10,676 nucleotides of DNA from CAZNRY01 sp964575675 (GTDB lineage Bacteria > Eisenbacteria > RBG-16-71-46 > CAIMUX01 > VGJL01): contig CAZNRY010000149.1 in the NCBI GenBank assembly GCA_964575675.1, positions 1 through 10,676 on the forward strand, given 5' to 3'. How positions within the stretch are numbered: the stretch's first letter is position 1; each line of letters begins with the position of its first letter. Under the pieces are notes generated by a model. That model worked only from the letters and a program-made list of their open reading frames with translations. It ran no database searches and had not been told where the DNA came from. Both the position numbers and the translations under genes were made by a program. This document shows positions 5,831 through 10,676 of this stretch, piece after piece.

Positions 5831-7112
5831 GAAGCAACTCCCCCGTGCAGCACCGTTGATGGAGGATCGCCTCCGCCATCTCATCCGGGCTGTCGAAATC
5901 TCTAGAGTGAAGCCATCTCGGTTCTGGAACCCAATCGATCTCAATCGCCGATCGGAAGCCAAGGCGCTCGGTCACCGTACGCTGGAGCCTCCGGATAGCG
6001 CCGTCCATGGATGCCCTGCCCCCCGTCAGAAGTAAGCAGACGGCCCGACTCGCCTCCCCGTCCGGGAGAAGGAAGTCCTCCGGACGGAGGGCCCGGCCCA
6101 CGTCTTCCCGGATCAAGCGTATTGCGTCGCGGCGCGAGGGACAGACGGCGCCGCGCCACCTCTTGACGCCGGCGCGAACGTAACCAAAACCTGGGCCTCC
6201 ATCCGCCGAGGTTCGCCAGGCGTTGCGAAGCGAGGCGAGCAGAATCGCCTTCGGCTCGTATCGGGGCAGGCTCAATCTGAACTCCGTTCCGGCGCCCACC
6301 CGCGACGCGACGCTGATCGCCCCGCCCTGCAACTCGACGATCTCCTTGACGATCGACAGCCCGAGACCGAGCCCCCCCGGGTTGTCGCCGTTCGCCTTCG
6401 TTCCCCGGTAAAAGCGGCGGAAGAGATGGCGAAGCGTCGCCGGATCGATCCCGCGGCCGTCGTCGCCGATGCGCAGGTCGACCGTCGAGCCGCTCTCGAC
6501 CGCCGCGGTGATCGTGATGTTGACCTCATCGCCGGAATACTTCACCGCGTTGTCGACCAGGTTTCGGACCGCCTCCAGAAGGCGATCCGGGTCTGCGTAG
6601 ATATCGGGGATCGTCTCGGGAATCTCGATACGGACCCTCACAACCTTGTTCTTGGGCCTCGCGCCGATCAGAATCTCGTGATCGCCGAGCAGATCGGAGA
6701 GCCGAACCCTCCTGCCGATCACCCGCAGGTTGCCTTGCTGGATCCTCGTCAAGACGAGGAGATGCTCGATCATCTCGGTCAGGGTGTCGGCATTGCGGAG
6801 GGCGATCCCCAGGTACTCACGCTGGACATCGGTCGGCGTCCCCGCGAGACCATCCCGAACAATCGACACGAACTCGCGAAGACTCGTGAGAGGCGTTCTC
6901 AAATCATGCGAGAGTTTCGCCAGGAAGTCCGCCTGGATCTTCTGAGCGTTCCGCAGATCTCGGTTCGCTACGAGAAGCCGCCGCCGATCTCCATCGTCCC
7001 CGACGGCGGCCGGCGCGGACGTTCCGGCCCGCGAGGGCGCGCCCCCACCGATGCGGGACGACCGGTTTCGTGCCGCCACGGTCAGGCGGCCGTCCCCGAA
7101 GCGTGTCGGCAC
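5820..7112 (-). CDS. Soluble histidine kinase with C-terminal degenerate GGDEF-like extension
   Basis: This is a 430-residue protein without membrane segments. A short coiled stretch (about 43-60) leads into the HisKA dimerisation domain with H-box SHDLRTPL and phospho-accepting H69. The HATPase domain (about 172-285) carries the N-box NLVDNAVKYS (184-193), G1 DDGRGID (217-223), the F-box FRRFYRG and G2 GGLGLGLSIV (246-255). The final about 145 residues (286-430) are unusual for a kinase. ALRPEDFLLPDGE followed by SRAVCLLLTGG and an amphipathic helix resembles the layout of a GGDEF domain without the catalytic signature. The start is GTG 7112, just after an in-frame TAG. The first about 40 residues are low-complexity and no good ribosome site is seen, so the true start may lie further in. 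No sensory domain precedes the coil, so input may come from a partner such as the degenerate receiver encoded upstream. The gene overlaps the downstream receiver gene by 11 nt. Confidence 0.88.
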   Translation of the reverse strand: MPTRFGDGRLTVAARNRSSRIGGGAPSRAGTSAPAAVGDDGDRRRLLVANRDLRNAQKIQADFLAKLSHDLRTPLTSLREFVSIVRDGLAGTPTDVQREYLGIALRNADTLTEMIEHLLVLTRIQQGNLRVIGRRVRLSDLLGDHEILIGARPKNKVVRVRIEIPETIPDIYADPDRLLEAVRNLVDNAVKYSGDEVNITITAAVESGSTVDLRIGDDGRGIDPATLRHLFRRFYRGTKANGDNPGGLGLGLSIVKEIVELQGGAISVASRVGAGTEFRLSLPRYEPKAILLASLRNAWRTSADGGPGFGYVRAGVKRWRGAVCPSRRDAIRLIREDVGRALRPEDFLLPDGEASRAVCLLLTGGRASMDGAIRRLQRTVTERLGFRSAIEIDWVPEPRWLHSRDFDSPDEMAEAILHQRCCTGELLHVA

Positions 7113-7239
7113 TCGATGCTACCCATCCTGGTGGATCTTCCTTCCATGGGCGGGTTTCCGCCTGCCCGAAGTACCCTCAGACCCCATTCCATGCGGGGTC
7201 CCTAGGTTGTTCTCGACCAAGGGAGGGCAGTTCTTAATG

Positions 7240-7269
7240 ATTAGGATCGCCGTTCATGGGGGCGATCAA
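7240..7269 (-). promoter_or_regulatory. Candidate sigma-70-type promoter for the kinase/receiver pair
   Basis: On the minus strand, TTGATC (7269-7264) is followed after 18 nt by CCTAAT (7245-7240), each matching 4 of 6 consensus bases. It sits in the least GC-rich part of the 257-nt gap between the two minus-strand genes and would give a leader of about 120 nt before GTG 7112. It is weak by itself. Confidence 0.25.
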
Positions 7270-7329
7270 GGGGAGGTTTCTTCCGGATGCCGTGCCGGCT
7301 GAGCGTGGGGCGCGGCTCCGTCTGAGGCG

Positions 7330-7364
7330 CCTGGCGCGTCTTCACCACGCGGATTGTCGCCAGG
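7330..7364 (-). terminator. Hairpin just after the degenerate receiver gene
   Basis: A perfect 7-bp inverted repeat, CCTGGCG (7330-7336) with CGCCAGG (7358-7364), begins 5 nt past the stop codon at 7372-7370. The 21-nt interval can also form an alternative CGCGT/ACGCG stem. There is no T-tract, so it may be a weak terminator, an attenuator or an mRNA-stabilising end. Confidence 0.35.
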
Positions 7365-7369
7365 TCAGG

Positions 7370-7753
7370 CTACGAGGCAGCCCCGGCCGTGGTCAGGACC
7401 CGATGCAGGATCTCCAACAACTCCTTGCGACGGAAAGGCAGGGGGAGAGTCGGCAGCCCCTTCCACGCTGGGCCCTCGACGGGAAGCAAGTGGGCGGAAA
7501 CAAGGAGAATCGGCATGGCTCGGCGATCCTCCCGGATTCGTCCGATCAGCTCATCGCCGCCCAACTCCGGCAGGTCCACATCGACGATGCAGGCATCGGG
7601 CGTTCTGTGTGAGACCGACTCCAGGAGCGAGAGGGCGCCCGCGTGCGTGGTCACAATCGCACCCTCGCGTTCCAGGGTGCGACGGAGGGCATCCCGGAGC
7701 GGCTCATCGGCCACGCCGACAACGATTTCCCGACCACGAAGTCTCGGACTCAT
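7370..7753 (-). CDS. Degenerate receiver-domain protein
   Basis: This is a 127-residue protein made only of a receiver fold. D58 in CIVDVDLPELGG is the phospho-acceptor position, and S86 (LLVSA) replaces the usual Thr/Ser switch residue acceptably. Two canonical features are altered. The acidic pocket reads VADEP, so the first acidic residue is A15. The invariant Lys-Pro is Leu-Pro (L105-P106 in LPLPF). Loss of the lysine usually impairs phosphorylation-driven switching, so this may be a pseudo-receiver or one with altered activation. ATG 7753 is preferred to GTG 7765 because GGGAGGA lies between them and serves as its ribosome site. A near-consensus sigma-54 promoter lies directly upstream, and the gene for an NtrC-type activator is the previous gene on the strand. 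The product is probably an adaptor or regulatory input for the kinase encoded downstream; this last point is inference. Confidence 0.85.
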   Translation of the reverse strand: MSPRLRGREIVVGVADEPLRDALRRTLEREGAIVTTHAGALSLLESVSHRTPDACIVDVDLPELGGDELIGRIREDRRAMPILLVSAHLLPVEGPAWKGLPTLPLPFRRKELLEILHRVLTTAGAAS

Positions 7754-7756
7754 CGT

Positions 7757-7763
7757 TCCTCCC
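7757..7763 (-). promoter_or_regulatory. Ribosome binding site deciding the start at 7753
   Basis: GGGAGGA lies just ahead of ATG 7753. With a sigma-54 start point predicted near 7765, the leader would be only about 12 nt and consist essentially of this site. That argues against the upstream GTG at 7765 as the start codon. Confidence 0.6.
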
Positions 7764-7776
7764 ACCTAGCGTCCCC

Positions 7777-7792
7777 GCAGGCTGCGTGCCAA
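7777..7792 (-). promoter_or_regulatory. Sigma-54 (-24/-12) promoter
   Basis: The minus strand reads TTGGCACGCAGCCTGC. Against the sigma-54 consensus TTGGCACG-N4-TTGC the only mismatch is C for T at the first base of the -12 element, and the GG-N10-GC spacing is exact. Transcription would begin near 7765, immediately before the ribosome site of the degenerate receiver gene. An A/T-rich tract (7801-7812) lies upstream, and a large dyad lies about 118 nt upstream of the predicted start, where enhancer sites for NtrC-type activators usually occur. An activator of this family is encoded directly upstream. Confidence 0.75.
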
Positions 7793-7867
7793 CCCGGGCA
7801 GGAAATAAAACTCTATGGCTCTCTGGCGGTTGCGAACGGGGGACAGGATCCGCGGTCCTTCGGCAGA

Positions 7868-7897
7868 GGCTCCCTGTCCCGATCAGGGGACGGAGCC
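7868..7897 (-). terminator. Nested hairpin downstream of the NtrC-type gene (or enhancer dyad)
   Basis: On the minus strand GGCTCC-GTCCC, a 6-nt loop CTGATC, then GGGAC-AG-GGAGCC form an 11-bp stem with a 2-nt bulge, starting about 40 nt after the sigma-54 activator stop codon. No T-tract follows. It may terminate or process the kinase/activator transcript. It is also a dyad centred about 118 bp upstream of the predicted sigma-54 start point, so it could instead be, or overlap, the activator binding site. A further GGGAC/GTCC half-site pair lies at 7839-7858. Confidence 0.45.
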
Positions 7898-7937
7898 CGC
7901 CACACGCGTTCCGCGAGCGGGACGGTCTTGAGGGTAG

Positions 7938-9324
<1,387 letters not shown>

Positions 9325-9332
<8 letters not shown>

Positions 9333-10521
9333 TGGAAACCGGACCTTGGACGGGCAGGGTAAGAATCGCCTCCGCGCCGCCCTGGGGGTGGTTCTTCAAC
9401 TCAATGCGCCCCGCGTGCGCCGAGACGATCTCCTGCACGAGGTGAAGCCCGAGTCCCGAGCCGGAGCGCTTGGTCGTCGCGAAGATCTCGAAGGCGCCCC
9501 CATCCCGGAGATCTGGCGGAAGCCCCGGACCGTTGTCGCGGAGTTTCAAGATGAGGCTGTCTCCCTCGACATCGGCGCGCAGGACCAGCACCGGCGCAAC
9601 CTCCTCCGGGATCGCGTCGAGCGAGTTTCCCGCCAGGTTATGGAAGATCCGGAGAATCTGGAGTGGATCGAGTCGGACCGTTGCATCGGGGCTCGTGCAC
9701 TCGACCCTGACGTTGTACCCCGCGCGATGGCTCTTGGCGGTCAGTTCACTCCGAATGGTCTCGACGAAGTCGCCGAGCCGCAGGGCGGATGGATGCGCCT
9801 TGATGGGTCGGATCATCAGGAGGTAATCCTCTGCGAGCCCCTCGATTCTCTGTATCTCCCGCGTGAATATCTGAAGGGACTCTTGCACACGGCGCGCGAG
9901 AGCGGGATCGATGTCCTCTCCGGCGAGATCGAGCAACACATCGATTTCCTCGGAGAGGATCTCCGCCTGCAGAACCAGGACGCCCAGAGGGGTGCGCAAC
10001 TCATGAAAGACCTTCCCCACGACTCGGGCGAGGGCATTCATCCGCTCCGCCTGGAGGATGCGGTCCTGCATCGCCCGCTTCTCCGTCTGGTCAAGGACGA
10101 CGATGCTATACCCCATCGGGGTCCCGTCGCGGTCGCGGACCACGGAACGGCAAACCTCCACGGGGATCCGCCGGCCGTCCTTCGCGCGCCGTTGCGTGGC
10201 GAAGAAGAGGATCTGCTCCGACCCGGGAGCGCGGCGGCCGATCTCCTTCTCGTCGCTCTCCACCCGATCGGACGGCACGAGAAGTTGGTGAGGCTCGCCG
10301 ACGACCTCCTCGGCGCGATATCCCAGAAGGCGCTCGGCCCCGGCGTTCCAGACCCTGATCCGGTGGTCGAGATCTGTGACGATGATCGCCACCGCGGACT
10401 GCCGTACAGCGGCCTCAAAGTAGCGGGCCGTGGCCTCTCCATCCATCAGGAAGCCGGGCTGCTCGCGACGCACTCCCCTCCCCCCCCCGGACGAAGCATC
10501 CGGTTCGCTACTGGATTCCAT
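9325..10521 (-). CDS. PAS-domain sensor histidine kinase (NtrB-like), partner of the sigma-54 activator
   Basis: This is a 398-residue protein with no membrane segments, so it is probably a cytoplasmic sensor. A PAS domain spans about 34-150 (IIVTDLDHRIRVWNAGAERLLGY near 46-68; the RRAKDGRRIPVEV strand near 111-123). HisKA follows with H-box FHELRTPLG and H173. The HATPase domain has the N-box FHNLAGNSLDAI (293-304), G1 DNGPGLP (329-335), the F-box FEIFATTK and G2 GSGLGLHLV (354-362). The order and motifs match NtrB/AtoS-type kinases that phosphorylate NtrC-family regulators, and the downstream overlapping gene is one. ATG 10521 opens the frame without a clear ribosome site and sits about 7 nt after a possible -10 element, so it may be leaderless. 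ATG 10446 is an alternative that drops 25 Ser/Gly-rich residues. The PAS ligand or redox cofactor cannot be told from sequence. Confidence 0.94.
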
Positions 10522-10528
10522 GGCAGCG

Positions 10529-10558
10529 AGTCTACCGATGCGGATGATCCGGGGTCAA
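10529..10558 (-). promoter_or_regulatory. Candidate sigma-70-type promoter for the PAS kinase/activator operon
   Basis: The minus strand has TTGACC (10558-10553), 18 nt, then TAGACT (10534-10529); these match 5 of 6 and 4 of 6 consensus bases. Only 7 nt separate the -10 element from ATG 10521, so a transcript from it would begin at or next to the start codon. The lack of any Shine-Dalgarno sequence before this ATG is consistent with a leaderless message. Confidence 0.35.
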
Positions 10559-10571
10559 TCGGAGTGCGGAG

Positions 10572-10589
10572 GGTCCGAGCCCACGGACC
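10572..10589. repeat. Inverted repeat upstream of the PAS kinase promoter
   Basis: GGTCCG (10572-10577) and CGGACC (10584-10589) form a perfect 6-bp dyad with a 6-nt centre, about 14 nt upstream of the candidate -35 element. It could be an operator or the terminator of a gene beyond the window edge. The remaining bases to 10676 show no recognisable gene on either strand. Confidence 0.3.
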
Positions 10590-10676
10590 GGGGACCAAAC
10601 CAGTTTGAGTAGATCTGAGAAGCTCGCCACGCGCATCCGCTCGGCCCGGCTATTGTTCCGGGGGCGCCGGACCTCG

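Noticed and set aside
6426..7205. Plus-strand open frame of 259 codons opposite the histidine kinase gene
   Set aside because: It mirrors the kinase codons; no domain, no ribosome site and an Arg/Asp-rich composition.

Overview
The window is GC-rich, densely coded bacterial DNA. The gene set points to a Gram-negative (diderm) bacterium. It has a TonB-dependent outer-membrane receptor with an N-terminal carboxypeptidase-regulatory-like domain, a sigma-54 regulator with its histidine kinase, and a matching -24/-12 promoter. The receptor architecture and base composition would suit a high-GC FCB-group lineage (for example Eisenbacteria- or Gemmatimonadota-like) or a deltaproteobacterial-type genome. 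No rRNA or other taxonomic marker is present, so this placement is inference only.

Plus strand, 1-5343. A 13-codon tail of an upstream gene is followed by a GltA/NfnB-type NADPH oxidoreductase (54-1550). Next is a TonB-dependent receptor (1652-3850). Two tandem paralogous genes follow (4077-4658 and 4747-5343) whose products carry the fold signature of contractile-injection-system or phage tail-tube proteins (gp19/Afp1 type). Both begin with a convincing Sec signal peptide and stand without any sheath, baseplate, spike or ATPase gene. They are the most unusual content of the window.

A GC-rich hairpin at 5402-5432 separates these genes from a block read entirely on the minus strand.

Minus strand, 10521 to 5444 in transcription order. 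A PAS histidine kinase (10521-9325) overlaps by 8 nt an NtrC-family sigma-54 activator (9332-7938). After a hairpin and a near-consensus sigma-54 promoter (7792-7777) comes a small degenerate receiver protein (7753-7370). After a further 257-nt gap, a soluble histidine kinase with an unusual C-terminal extension (7112-5820) overlaps by 11 nt a canonical stand-alone receiver (5830-5444). The simplest reading is a two-step signalling array. The PAS kinase phosphorylates the sigma-54 activator, which may drive transcription of the degenerate receiver and possibly of the kinase/receiver pair downstream. Nothing in the sequence identifies the signal or links the array directly to the exported tube-like proteins beyond adjacency.

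No tRNA, rRNA, CRISPR array, insertion sequence or integrase was recognised. No gap without a gene exceeds 300 bases.
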